A stretch of 64,000 bases of DNA from Phoebastria nigripes. Lineage: Eukaryota; Chordata; Aves; Procellariiformes; Diomedeidae. The notes under the pieces were generated by a model. That model saw nothing but the letters and a program-made list of their open reading frames with translations. It had not been told where the DNA came from and made no database searches. Below, in pieces: positions 35,405 through 48,922 of this stretch (its first letter is position 1; each line of letters begins with the position of its first letter). The stretch covers positions 2,710,749 to 2,774,748 of the forward strand of contig JAYKAV010003066.1 of assembly GCA_035582835.1 (NCBI GenBank). The letters run 5' to 3'. Both the position numbers and the translations under genes were made by a program.

Positions 35405-38400
35405 AAAAAACTTCCACATATATCCACTGCACAAGAGCAATACTGATCCCCAGCCTTAAATAAAAGGGGAAAGAAAGGGGAGACAGGACAGTTGATATGA
35501 AAGATCCAAACAGAAAATGCATTTTTAACATTTCAACCTCCTCTTGGCACCAGTTCTTCCTTCATGAAGCAAAAGGATTTTTCCCTTTTATTTTTCTGAA
35601 TGACTGAGTTCTCTTGGTAATCAGCCCAGTTAGGCTTTATTATGTAAAGCATCTGGGATTTGAAACTGGGATTCATAAGCAGAGATGGCAGTATTCTGGT
35701 TTTGGCAACACCTCACTCTTTCACAAGGAGAAAATTGTTCCTAGATTCACAATCTCAAGGAATACAGAGAACTTCACATTGTACAAGTCATTACCCTGCA
35801 AATACATGCAGGAAGGAAAAAAAAAGTAAAAGTCTTTTCTTCTTAAAAACTTGACACTCAAACACTCGTACAAAGCCAGAGGATGGACAAGGTTCATACA
35901 GGAACACAGACTAAAGAAGCCTTCAGATGTGCAGGAGCATTTAATAGATGAATTGCACCAAAATTATGCCTTGTTTTACTAATTTATTAATTTACTGAAT
36001 CTCTATCGAGTCCTCAGTGTCAGATCAACTTCCATAATATTTTCCTTTGAGAAAGTAAGTGCCATACAGAAAAAAAGACCTAGCAGCTGCTCTCTACGCA
36101 CCCTCGTCTGGGATGTGTTAGCCACACACAGGGACCAGGCTGAGGTGGCACCCGGACCAAGTACTCAGCAGTAGGGGAAAAGCTTCACCCTTACCCTCTT
36201 TCTACATAGGTGCTCCCCTTCCTTTCCATTATTGCTCAGGCCCATGGCCGAGAAGTTGTAGATGATCGACAAAATGCAGCATACTCATTTCTACTCAGTG
36301 GCCTTTTCCCCGACTCAGCCCAATCTTGCTACAGTCCAGCTCCCAGTACTTTCAGTCTTCTTCCCTAAACATCTTTCCTTCTCCCTTATCAATTGCAATC
36401 TAGCCCCTCCTTACAAAAAATAAAAAAACCAAGATTAGTTCTAAAGTTTAGCTTAGCCACTAACTCTTCCATGATTCATTTCTTTCACATCCTGTATCTC
36501 AGTTTTACACTAGAGCAGCATTCCTCATACTTCTATGAAGTTTTGTAGTTAGGCTCTTCAGCCTGAATGAACTTAAAATGATTGACCAGATCAAGGGTTT
36601 CAATACTTCCTAGCATAACAGGCAGGGTCGTCTTTTTCCCCAGCCTCCCCTGCTTGTATGAAGCAAATGAATGAAACGTTATTTGAATCTGTGTTTCTAA
36701 AGAACACCAAGTTTCCCAGTAAGTGCTTCATTCAGTTTTCTCCTTCATCCTCCCCTTTTGCCACATGGGATTAAGTAATCACTGCAGAGCCAACAGCCTT
36801 GAAAGAGTTTATTTAGTGTAACACCTCCAAGTGCCCCTGCTTGGCTGAGGGCTGCTCCAGCCCTTTATCCCGCTCCAGTCAGAGGAGCTAAACTACCCAG
36901 ATGTGCCAGCAGCTGCACTCCTCTAAAAGCAGGCATGGCAATGAATGAATGTTGCCTTTTTGCCAGTGGAATGCCAAGTAAGACCCTACCTTTCTAAGTT
37001 TACTGAGATGTCTTTATAGATGAAGGAAGCACTTTCTGTAGGAAATTAGGAAGACCAAAGATAGGAAGCATGCAGGTGAACAGGGAAAGAACTTGCTGCA
37101 AACAGAAATAATATGGAAAGAAATGAAGTATCGCTGTTGTTTTCTTCCTTGGGATGCTTCCACATGTATGTATAATTGAAGGAAAGGCCACACAAGGGAA
37201 ACTACTCCAACCCCTAAAAAACATGAAACCACAGTACTTTACACACAGAAAAAAATGGAAATTGGGGAGCTCTTGTTTTAGAAGAGCAGATATTGAAAGG
37301 TACGATGATAATTAAATAGGTGGTAGAGTTTGGATGCAGAGATGTCATAGTCATATTCTCTGCCAGAGTTAGTATTTTGTATTTAAATGCAGAAATGAAA
37401 TCAATCCAGAAAGCACACTTTTGTTTTCTCTTGTCATGGTGGTTTTCTTTTCAAAGGAAATGCAGGGTGAAGAGTCGTAAAATTAATTTCTTTCCCCCAA
37501 AAAAGTCAGTCCAATATTTTTTAGAACTCAGACATTTGAGGTCTCCTAGAAAGTATTAGACTTTAAATCAATACCTTCTTGTGTGTGTTCAGATTTGGAG
37601 CATTAAGAAAAGTCCAAATTTTATTACATGCCCCACTTTGTAAAAATCACTATTCCAAAAGAACTGGCCGTACACATAAAAGTTTAGCAGGTCTACCATT
37701 CAAGAGTCAGGGATGATTTAAAACATTCTCAGGAAATTAATCTGTCACAAAATGTGATATTCAACTGTCACTTACAATTGTTAATTTCACATACGATCAG
37801 CAATCTAAAAAGTATTCAGAATAAAAAAGCAGGGTATTTCCAGGACCATTCGATTTGATTGCACAGAATAAAACTGAAGTGCTTACCCCTGAGGAACAGG
37901 CTGACAAGTTTTATCACGAATAAAGGACAGAGTAGAAGGATGTCAACTTTAATTTGGAACTTTTTTTTAACGGGATGTATCTTAAAATTTGACTGCCCTT
38001 TTCCACGTCTACACCTTTCAAAATGTAGCATTCACTGGAGCTTTAGGGTGACAGAAAGCTTTTCCCTTTTCAGAAAAGGAAAGTGCAATACTCAGGGAAT
38101 ACGCTGAGGACATGGGAAAATGCAGTTTGTGATTGGTCTGGGTGAGCTGCCCACCTCCAGCAGACATGGCCCCCCAAGGCTACTTACTATTCTGCCCTGG
38201 GTAACTGGCCTCCCTCCTGGACATCACCCCAAGCACTGTTAAAGGACTTGGCTTTGTCTTGATGCAGAACAGGAAAATTTAAGAAGTCTCAAAAAGTATC
38301 CAGGAATAGGAAAATCATTTCCAACAGCCACAAGAGTATTTAGCCTGCAGCCAAAGAGGCCAAACCCCGAACAAGATCTCAGTCTTGCTGCAGAACACTC

Positions 38401-40265
38401 GCCCTCACCGCAGGTCCTTCAATGGTGCCTTTGTGTCTTTCACAACAGAGCTTGAAAACTTCTCTGTGTATGTTTCCTTAACAGGCCAATTCCCCCATCT
38501 ATTTTATTGCATACAATCCTCAGTAAATAAAATAGCATTATTTTCTTTGTCTGGTTATTTGTGTTGACAGATGCTTAATACAAAAGAGAAAGACCAGGTC
38601 AGATGTCATCAAAAATGGGAGATTCCAGGTAGGGAAAAAAAAACGCCTCTGAAAAAAAGGCTTTTGCAGACAATTACAACTTTTTCATTTCTTGACAAGC
38701 AAAAATCACTATGTCCAGTTCACAATGATTTGTGGGTTTTTTAAAATTAGAATATAAAAGAGTGAACATTTTCAGATCCCATAATTTTTTCTGTTTAATA
38801 TTCTTCGCAGAAGATGCTACTTCCCAAACCAGCCAAATTAAATTAATATTTCCTGGGAGCTGGTCTGCACAATACCTCACTAGATGAGGGAAAACAACGG
38901 CTCTTCAGTTTATAGTTTCTCTGCCTTCATTCTGGTAAAGCAGTCAGAAAAGAAAATGTCATCTGGGCTTCTTTACATTGTAAGCCACATCCAAACCACA
39001 TTTCATGCTTTCTTGAAACAGAAAGATGGAATTTTTGCTTTAATGGGCTTCTGAAAGTGTTGCTGGTAGTCTTCTTGAAGGACCACAGTCCTGAATAGTT
39101 ACTGTTTTTGAAAGAAAAATGTAAGTGTTCATGTATACGTTTCCTTGTTATTTTGATTATGTACTGCTGTTGCTTTTTCTTACTTTCCCCCCTTCACTCT
39201 TACAGCTATTTCCATAACAAGGATTCTTTTGTCAGTGACAAGCTTAAAGCAATGGTGTTTATTTTCACTTTCTCTGTCTTTAAAATGCAGTAAAAAAAAG
39301 TGCTTTTTGACAAACCATCTACACGTAAGAGGTTGCACAGGCTTCAATTTCAAACAATTTTTTAAGCTTTATAACATCTGGATACTTTAAAAAACATCTT
39401 TTGAGTTGAGTCATTCACAACCACAACCAAGAGCTGGCTCCATAAATCCACAAAGATTAACACAGAGGGACAGGCTCACAGAGAGACTCACCCCCAGAGC
39501 ACAGTACACCATTTCTTATTCCAACTCATGAGACATGTTTGTTTCTAACCCTATCCAATGCTGTCATGTCAGCTGCACAGTTATCGGTAACTAATACACT
39601 CCAGGATGCACCAACTGGTGCATCAAAATATTTTCAGCACTGGAATTCTCAACAGTTGCTTTGTAATCATGCTGTTCTTGCACTGTATTCTGTTGAGTCA
39701 TGTCATGTTTTATGAGACTTAAACAAAGTTTGAAATGAGATTTCCACAAAATTTCAGGTTCTGTACTCTTGCCATTTCTCAAGTTCTTCAAGTTTCTGCA
39801 AAGTTTTGCTCCCAGAGTTCTTCTCTTTACAAGACCAGTTTCAACGGGCTGAAAATGACTCGCTCCTTCAGGTGCCAGCTCCCCCCCCAGAGACTCAGTG
39901 GAACATCAGTGCTACCCTGTCCCGCACTTCTGCCACTTACCCATCTGCATTTACTCATCAGATATAACCACCACATCAAGATTGAACTGCAGCACAGAGT
40001 TCCCTCAAAAGCTCAGTAGCTGAATGCCTACTGAAACACAGTTGTACAACTTGGATGCGCTGATTCAAAGGGCTTATCTACAATGCTGGTTTTGGTTCAG
40101 CTCCATTCAGATGTTATTTACAACAACATTAAAAAAAATTATGACTTAATAAAAAAATTCAGACGTGCACAAAAATTTCCAAGAAAGTAAAGGAAAAATA
40201 CATGAATGTGTCAGACAAAACCCACAGCATCTCACACTATTTCATTGTACATGGTCATATATTTG
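35405..40265. other. spacer or intron, nothing recognised
   Basis: Nearly 5 kb of AT-rich sequence with short open frames in all phases, no recognisable transposon and no convincing splice-bounded coding block. Confidence 0.4.
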
Positions 40266-40690
40266 TCATAGCATACAATGCTTCTGCGTGATTATTGTCA
40301 GGGTGTTAGGCCTGGAAAGGACTTCAAGGAAAGAAAGAATTATGGTACCATATGCCCCTTTGCAAGACAGCAGATGTATAATGGACCAGTCTCCAATCAT
40401 GTTCCTGTATACTTCATGGCAATGCCTGGATCTCTGAAGGAGAACATTTTGATCCTCTTCACCATTCCCACCTGTGTACCCAAGAGGAAGAGCATTTTCA
40501 GAGATGAATACTGTCAATGCATCAGCAGAGCACAGATGAGCAGCAGGGAGAACAGGGAGGCTAGAATTATGAAATACAATTTCAAAGCTGCGATTCCAAG
40601 GGGCTTGAGGATGCCAGATACCATGTACTGGAAGGCCCGACTTGAAACTTTAGCTATACCACACCAACACACATGAAAGAAAAAGTCTCT
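40266..40690. other. island open on both strands, unknown origin
   Basis: This stretch is slightly GC-richer than its flanks and stays open for 132 codons on the plus strand (40,278-40,676) and 83 codons on the minus strand (40,266-40,517). Near its left edge GCCTGGAAAGGACTTCAAGG loosely resembles the reverse complement of a CR1 3' tail. It may be an old repeat or a gene relic. No start context, splice pattern or family resemblance allows a call as a gene. Confidence 0.3.
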
Positions 40691-43600
40691 TTGGTCCCTA
40701 GAGACTGATCTGCATTAGCATCCCCCTAAGAGCCATTTACTTCTTTCAAGGTCTTGACCAGCCCTTTAGAGAAACAAACAGGCATTAAAGAAATAGTCAC
40801 CTTTGCATCTGTGGTTATTAGTATGGTTGGATCTGCCATTGCTAGGATCACCTGCTACAAAAGCAAAAACCACTAAGTAACTTTGGCTGGAAGGCTCTAC
40901 TGGGTAAAATCAAAGAAATGCATAAAAATAAACAACCTAGCAAATAATGTTTGAAATGATGTTATCAAATACAGAAGTCAGATATTCTTTAACTCTCCAA
41001 AAACTTTCCGTAACACAATGTTACCTGCAAAAACCTGCTACCCTACTTCATCTTTCTAAATACCAGATTCCTCTTTGCTGTCACATGTATATGTGAACAG
41101 GATGTCTTGTAGAGTAATTAGCAGTGGTGTGGTAATGGGTTGCAGGCAAACAGCTCTCAAAAAGTAATAGTAGTTATGCTATTAGATGGTTTAACTTTAA
41201 TTTTATTGCTTTCATGGGATTAGGAAGCATGCTGTTCAAGGAACTGCACTGTTTGCTTTACAATAGAATAAATATTTTTGTATTGATTTTCTAGGTTTTT
41301 AGATGTGTAGAGGCAACAAAGAGGGGTAGGACAGGATTCGGAAGATAGAGCATGAATAACAGCTGACATACAAATAATTCTTTCACTCTACTTCTGTCCC
41401 TTTCCTTCCTCTCCCCCTGACATTTGCAAAAGATAATTTAAAACTAAAGACTAGTTTCTCATGGAAAAGACAGTATCTGCCTGCTCTCCCCACCTCCCCA
41501 AATCGGCTCAGTTTGTATACACAGAGAACATGGACCATTCGAATGAAACATTAGTAACTTAGAGCATCCAAAGCAAATAGTAATAAAAGAAAAAGTCCAT
41601 GAAAACTTCACTTCAAGTCCTTTCTAGAGAGAGAACTCTTTAAAAAGATATACCTCAGCAATGACAGGCAACATTATCCGTGGGGAGAACACATTAAGGT
41701 CTCAGATTCAAAGGTTGTTTAATATTCATGAATAAAATCCCAAATGCAAAGGGCCTAGTGACTAAACTTATATATCATTTCATGTGAACAGCTGCCTCCT
41801 TTTAGAGAGGAAAAGGAGTTTATGAAACATTTTAAAGCCTATTTTAGCAAGCAATCCCACCATAGAATCACTGCCAGATGTCTCTATAATATTTTACAAG
41901 CTACAGCCAATGTTTTGTCAACATGTGTTAAAAGTGTTTTTCTATACAGTGTAGTCTTCTGAGTACTATATGTTATTTTTCCAATATATACGGGAAACCA
42001 TTTTACTAACAGAAAGACAGTCACAAATGTGACTTCTACCTCGTATACTTGTGACCCAGGTACACACATGAAGCTATGTTAAACATACCTGCTGAAAAAC
42101 AATCTAATTCTTATGCAAAACTTGCTTAACAGAACTCCTCTTTCTTAAAGTACAATAATGCAAGTCAGTCTTAAATTAATTCTTCCTGACATAATTACAC
42201 AACCACACTGTTGCACAGATGTGTTTTTGGCTTGAACAGTTTAAGTTAATCATAAGCATCACTAAAATCTTCTAACGCGATATATGAAATCATACTCCTC
42301 TCACAGCCAGAACAAAAATACTAATCTGTGAGAACATATACATGCATCCCATGTTGAATTAATTAAATAAACTACAAATAAAACCAATGTCCTGCCAAAA
42401 TCTTGTTATGAGGCAAATGTACCAGCAATTCGTTTCAGCAGCTCTCTGATCTCCAACTCCAAAAAACAGCTAAGACTGCAACAATATGCCCACAATAGCA
42501 CTGAGCTTTAAAAGGCAAGACTTTAAAAATAAGTGCTCAGAAAACTAGATGCTGTCTGTAAGTAAACATACACACACACACAGAGTCCATGTTTAGGCTT
42601 GTAAATACCAACCTTTCTTGTTGTTCTGTCTGAAATCCAAAGCATGTCGCACATCTCCTTTGATCAGGTGTTTTATGCGAGAACAGCATAAATGACACAG
42701 CATTTGAGGAACAAATGTAGTAAAGAGGTCCAAGTGTGCATGTTAAACTCTTCTCAAATGCAGTAAAATTGACAGGATCAGTGCAGTGCATTTAGCTTTT
42801 GCAGTGAATTTGTTTCCAAGGAAACCAATAGCTGCAGATGTTTTCCCATGTAACAGGGAAAGAAAATTCAGCAGTGAGATTACTTGTTTACTCAATATTT
42901 TATTCACACATTTTTTCTGATCAATAGCAAACTATTCCTCAAACTCTGTTAGAAGACCAGACTGCATTTAAAAAAAAAAAAAAATAAAAAAAAAAGAGCC
43001 TTCTCTACATGTAATTTTACTGAACAGGTGTTGCTAAAGGAAGCATGCCACCTTTAAATTTTTTCCTCTGTCTCCTCTTTCAGTCCCCTCTCCCAAAGTG
43101 ACCTGCCTCCCCTGCTTTGTCTCCTTCGATAAAAGCATGCAAAACCCACCCTGTATCATGAGTTTTCATCCTAAAAGGTGCTCCAACAACTTGGCAAGGC
43201 CCCAGCTTCCAAGGAACAATGCTGACTTGGGAGAGGCTACAGGAATGCCTATTCTTACCATATGGCATAGCTTTGCAAAATTGTATCATGCTATAGAGAT
43301 ATCACCATGACTGACATGATTTATGCTTCTTAGGATGAGAGTACAAAATATAAATATTTAGTAAAACCATAATGGAGATGCAGAGTAGAAATCCACTTTC
43401 CCTGCAGTTCTTCCACAGGACATTGAACCTATAACTCAAAGTTCCACACACAATGAAATGAAAATACTATGGGCACTGCATTTTTAAAATCAGACCTCTT
43501 TCCTCTGGATAAGATACTGGAATATTTACCCTACCTTCTGAGCTCTGAAAGCTTTTTTCCCCTTGTCCTCTTTTGGTGTTATTGATTCAACAGCAACATC

Positions 43601-44580
43601 TACTGGGCATGGAAGGGCAAGATTCAATTTCTTAAAAGAGATTAAAGGGCCAGGCACAGTAGCAGAAAATACTTACAGCATCTATCTCTGGATACTTTTG
43701 TATCCCAGTCACTGCGAAACCAGAACTGAAAGGAAGAAAACTTTTAAATACGCATTTGCTCTCTACTGACCCCTCCAAAAGGAAAACAAACGCAACAAAA
43801 AGATGGATAAAAGAATAGCCGTGACTTATGGTTGCCATTTGGAGACAAGGTATTTATATTACATTTTCTAGGAATATTAGATACACTGGGCTAACAGAAA
43901 CAGTAGACAGGAATTCTGCCAGTAGAAGTATTCAAACAATCTTCAAGTTCATGCAATGAAGAGGTTTACTATATACCTTTTTGCTCTTTAAATCTATTTT
44001 CCCTCTTTGATAAACAATTACACAGATTAAAAAAAAAACCAAACCACACAACCAAACAGCAGTGACTAATAACCAGCCAGATCAGACCAAGCAGAAGTTC
44101 TTTAAAACTTCACAGGGAACAAGATGATCACGTGTGGCCCTATTAAATGCTAAGAAAAAGAATCCCAAAGGACTTTGGCCTAATGACACCCAGCATTTGC
44201 CTTCCATAATGGAATCTACCGGGGTCTAAATTCCCTAAGTGGAGCACAAGAAGAATTGAGGCCTTGTGAGAGGGACACAGGATAATTCACATTTCTGGCA
44301 GGCTCCATCTAAGCAAGCCAAAGACAACGACAGAGGGGTAGCTCAGCTTCATCCCTCTTTCTGCCCTTCTGCAGAGACTGGCGTTTCATCTGCCTGTTGA
44401 AAGGCACACATCATGATCAGGGTTCACAATCACAGCCCTTGCCTGGCTTTCAACATTTACACAATTCCTTCATTTAAAATGCAATCAGATGAGAAAAGGA
44501 TCCCTACTCCAAGCACTGATTACGCCTCACATATCAAGTGATTATTTATTAGATGTACAAATGCCACTGGAAACAGAGAG
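40691..44580. other. spacer or intron with simple repeats
   Basis: AT-rich. A CA dinucleotide run at 42,569-42,582 and an A-rich run at 42,968-42,995 (interrupted by one T) are the only clear structures. Confidence 0.45.
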
Positions 44581-45280
44581 CAAAACTCAAGACTCCCATT
44601 TTACAAGTTAGGGCCCCACTCAGTCAGCAGGGAACCAAGTTTCCCTTTGCTACCACACCCTCTGGCCTAGTGAATCTCGACTCCTTCAAGACAGTGTCTT
44701 CACCCAGGAAGAACCCAGCAGCCGGTTGGCTGGGCATCCAGCCAGCCTTCTAGGCTGAAGAGGAAACCGAAGAGCGCTCTCTTTTTCTGGGCAAGTGCTC
44801 CAACCACTTCGCTACGACTTATGTCAGGAACCCCAACACCTCTGTATCCAGCCTGCATAAAGCTGACCATCCTGTCTTTTGAGAAGCTCAGCAAGGTGTA
44901 TACTGGGCACACGTAGCAGCTCAAGAGCATGGCACACGCCAAACTGCAGACAGCCTTCTCAAGAAGGCAGCAGCTCTGGGCAAAGTCAAGGGGACCCATC
45001 AACCCCAGGTAGCTCAATCCTCACCAGAAAAACTACTCAAGGAATTACGAAGAGAATGAGGGACACCCTCTTGGACTTAAACACCTAAACAGTACCGAAG
45101 TCCCCTGAACATTGGCACTGTGCTCTCCCGCGCACTGCTCACGAGCCTCTTCCTTTGCAGTGCAGTGAACAAAAGCAAGCCCAGCAGCCCTGCTGGAGCC
45201 ACACCAGTTAGTAAAATGGGAAAGCAACCCAGCTGCTCCCTTTGGGATGGTCCTGGCTGAACACACATATGCCATTGTGA
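44581..45280. other. GC-richer block, possible old interspersed repeat
   Basis: Phrases such as GGGCAAGTGCTCCAACCACT and TCCCATTTTACAAGTTAG remind me of old amniote interspersed repeats (MIR-like or turtle-type), but I cannot place them. Open frames on both strands (44,700-45,017 minus and shorter ones) overlap and lack coding context. Confidence 0.25.
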
Positions 45281-48200
45281 TACCTTCTAGAATCTCATTT
45301 ATTAGCCTTCCTACCTAAATGTGTTTTGCAACAGCGAAAAGGATGGGCACAGATGAGTTCTGTGGAATGAAATATGCCAGGGTACGCAATACACCACATG
45401 GTACTATTGCTCAGAGCTGGAGTTATACAAAAGCATACTGCATCACACAGATGGAACAGCAGCTTTTTATATATAGTATTGTTCTAAAACATATAGTATA
45501 TGTTCTAAAATGAGAGGTGTTTCTCAAAATAAGCAGTAATAGGGAGGTGAAAAAAGTAAAACAGCTTCCTTAACATGTGTAATGAGGCATTTTTGCTGTA
45601 TTTTTCCCCCCCCACTCCTCTGACTGCAAGCCCTGCCTATGTGGAAAAAGAAATTTCCAGGATTTCTCCTGGAAAAAACCTCTCCTCAGCACACAGTGCT
45701 ACTGAAGAGGACTTCAGGCAGCATTAAGAGAACTGACTCTGCTTTAGGCCCACCAGCCTTGTTCCAACTGGATTTTTTGGCAAGTTCTGACAGCATTACA
45801 GAGGTCCCCAATACCTTCTCTGCACATACATGCATGACGTTGTGTATCCACACACCTTACTGGAAACAGAAGCTGCTGGCAAGACTGCCTGCTTTTTCAA
45901 GGACCTGCTCAGCACCTCCCAGAAACCTCAGCAGAAGTGACATTGATGTGGTTTCCCCGGAACTTTCACCTTTTGGACAGGTCTCCTTGGCAGCAGTTAA
46001 TCCCAGGCAGCTTATTTTCCACTGCTGCTTTCCCTAAAAGAAACCGAGTTAATCCATCGTTTTCTGCGCAGCTGTTTTGCCCCAAGATGATTCTTGGATG
46101 GAAGTCACATGTGCTGCAGGGCTACCGCAGAGCCTTCCCTCCCTCCCTCCACACACTTAGTAATTAGCAAAAGTACATTTCCCCAGGTAAGCCTTTGCAA
46201 AAGAGGTCACACAAATTTGACAGCAGTAAGCTTAAATTGACAGACTCCAGATGCAGTATCAATTTCATCTTCCTCCTCCTTTCTACATAAAAAGTTGTTT
46301 AGTAATGGCCAATGGAAAATATATTAATCTGTTCAATAATTAGTTTAGATGACATTTTAAGACTACAAACAATAATCTAATTATGTGCAACAAACAATTT
46401 TAAAGAATCACAATTTTTCTAATGTACCTTATGATCAACAAATAGGCTTAAGCAGATCTGATAAGCTGAGCTGAGAAAATAAAAGTGCTCACTGAGTAAC
46501 TTAAATTGCATGTCCAAATTAAATAAACTCTCCTTAGCCTCTAGCAATTAAAACAAACACAGTATCTTTAGCTGGAGGAAAACGTTTTCCTTTGACAGCT
46601 GGCCATTTAACCAATTCTAATCAACTCTAAAACAGCACAATTTTCAACAGCAAAGAAACCCAGGCATATCAGTATGCATCTAGTCTGCAGTTTGTACCTG
46701 TGAATAATGAACAAAAGGAGTTCCTAGACAGCTGTCTATTTTCAGTGGCAGGAAGATTTCTATGCACCTTACTTGTGGACATAAACACCTGTTGTAGCTA
46801 TAGCAAAATGCAAAAATAGACTTGAAAAAAACCCAAAACCTTAAATAATTTATTTCATTATTTTCCAATATTTCTGTTATCAAAGCTCCCTCCTCCTATG
46901 TAGTGATGGTTTGATTTTCTAAACACTCAAAGAGGGTTCATTGATTAACCCCAGCAAATCTGTGCATTTGCATGAAACAGCCCTGAGTAATTCCTCAGGG
47001 CCAGAGGCAACAACTGAACCCAACATCTAATCTGGGTATTGGCTAGAACACAGGCAAAGTAATTCATTTCCATGACAAATGGTCCAGCTGGAAGCCCATG
47101 AGTCAATCTAACCCACTANTTTTTACCCTACAGATGTGTAGGTGACACTGAAGTGATATTAAGACAGCATGTGAAACCTTATAGCCAGATGGTTTCTATT
47201 GCACCTATGCAAGACCTAATGTTTACATTCACAACTTCTCCATCTTCATGGCCTTAGAAGTGAGTGCCAAATCCAGCAAGCAATCTGCTGTTACAGAAGC
47301 AGAGATGGCAACAAGCAAGGAAGAACTCTAAACTTGCCATGCGACTGCTCTTCATTATACAGGGGGCATATCGGAGACGTGAGATGTCTAAGGTCATGCA
47401 CTACCCTGTCAGAAGAATAAGCCAGTTTCTATAACAGAGTTTGTATTTTCCTGTTTAGATATTATAATCAAGCAGGTTTACAAAGATATCCACTGCCTAC
47501 AGATGCAGAAAAATGGGATTTATGGAATGCCTAAACACGTTAGACATGTAACCCCTCCTGAATTTCAATTACACTGCTGCTTAGGCACTTTTCCAATTTC
47601 TTTGGAGCCACCTGAGGCACCAAAAGCACAAAGGTACTCATGTCAGGGACTAAACAGAATTGACAAAGCTTTCCTACTTTAGTTTCAGCAAGTATCTAAT
47701 GTTTCATCCTGCATGGAGAATATCTGAAAAGTGAAGCATGATTTAAATCAAAAGAGGAAGATTCATTACATTCAGAAGCATCACAAAAGCTAGCAATTTT
47801 CATAATAAAGTAAATGTTATTGCTTTCTCTTCTGATTAAATGGCTATACATTTCAAGTAGATTATAAACAAAAGGACATCTATAACTACATAATATTAAA
47901 ATATATAAACCCAAGAAAGTTGTCTTAACTTTTACTAGCTTAATGTTGCTAAAGAATAATTTACATACCTCCCTATGCAACATAAAAATGCCACTATTTC
48001 AGGAAACTCCAAATTTCAGTTTACATGCATCACATCTTACCATGAAAGTGTTCTGAACACCATGAAGAACAAAGCAGGTATAGCTTCCCCCTCACTTAAT
48101 CTTAAAAAGTTCTTGCTTCTTTGTACAAATTATTGGTGTTTGCCTCTCCCTTAGCAAGGAGCTCTCCAAGCACAGAACAGGCAGCGAAATGAAGGCAGTC

Positions 48201-48584
48201 AGGGTGGCAGAGCTCCAGCTATACCTCCCAGGTTCATGTGATCTCACAGCTAACAAGGAACCCCAGCCAAACTCTTTCTGAAAAGCNAAAGACTCTCTAG
48301 GAAATGGGAGAATAGAAAGGGAAAAGTAACAAATGCTGTGGCTGGGCTGCTTATTACAACAGAAAACAGGGAAAAAGTAGAAGGAAGTGCAACAATGCAG
48401 CAAAGGCATTTCCAATACACCTAATACACTATTAAAAGTTGCGATGGATAGGTATAAGCCACTGCAGGACACAGTACTTGGAACATCTCCCTAAAATCTT
48501 TCCCAATTGGGTTCAGGGAACTTTGAAGAAAAATGCTTTGCAGATGGTACCACATATTCTTCAACTTTATCTTAGTGGCTTGGC
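45281..48584. other. spacer or intron, no gene recognised
   Basis: A 132-codon plus-strand frame at 45,639-46,037 overlaps another frame and has no supporting signal. A small AT-rich near-duplication (TTCTAAAACATATAG, then TATATGTTCTAAAA) lies at about 45,480-45,512. Confidence 0.4.
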
Positions 48585-48609
48585 AAAAAAAAAAAAAAAA
48601 AAAAAAAAA
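48585..48609 (+). repeat. poly(A) run, 25 bases
   Basis: The longest homopolymer in the window, 25 uninterrupted A bases. No retroposed body is recognisable upstream. Confidence 0.9.
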
Positions 48610-48668
48610 GATGACTAGCAGTTAATAAAGGCTAAGAGTAATTTCAGGCAGCACTGTTTCCTGAAAAT

Positions 48669-48788
48669 GTGTTGGGTTTTTTGTTTGTTTGTTTTGTTTT
48701 TGCGGGTTTTTTTGTTGTGTGTGTTGGGGTTTTTTTGGTTTTTTGTTGTTTTTTTTTGTTTTTGTTTTTGTTTTTTGTTTGTTTTTTA
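48669..48788 (+). repeat. T/G-rich low-complexity tract
   Basis: About 120 bases are almost only T and G (runs such as GTTTGTTTGTTTTG, GTTGTGTGTGTTGGGG and TTTTTGTTTTTGTTTTTG). The strand bias removes stops and creates overlapping frames on both strands that are not genes. A similar T/G stretch lies at 58,147-58,222. Confidence 0.85.
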
Positions 48789-48890
48789 AAAGCTGGATTC
48801 TTTCTCTGTTACTGTATGAAATACCCACACAGGCAGGAAAGCAAACAGCAGTTAAACTGAAAATTCCTCAAGTGTGGCACCGAATTACAG

Positions 48891-48922
48891 ACATATATAT
48901 ATGCACACATACATACACACAC
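48891..48922. repeat. AT/AC microsatellite
   Basis: ACATATATATATGC followed by ACACATACATACACACAC, an imperfect dinucleotide repeat. Confidence 0.75.

Noticed and set aside
41863..41873. CATAGAATCAC, possible reverse-strand CR1 tail
   Set aside because: Only about 10 bases match and none of the adjoining CR1 phrases (GTTGGA, AGGTCC) follow.
45639..46037. A 132-codon plus-strand frame
   Set aside because: Intronless, overlapping frames, no conserved motif, no promoter or polyadenylation context.
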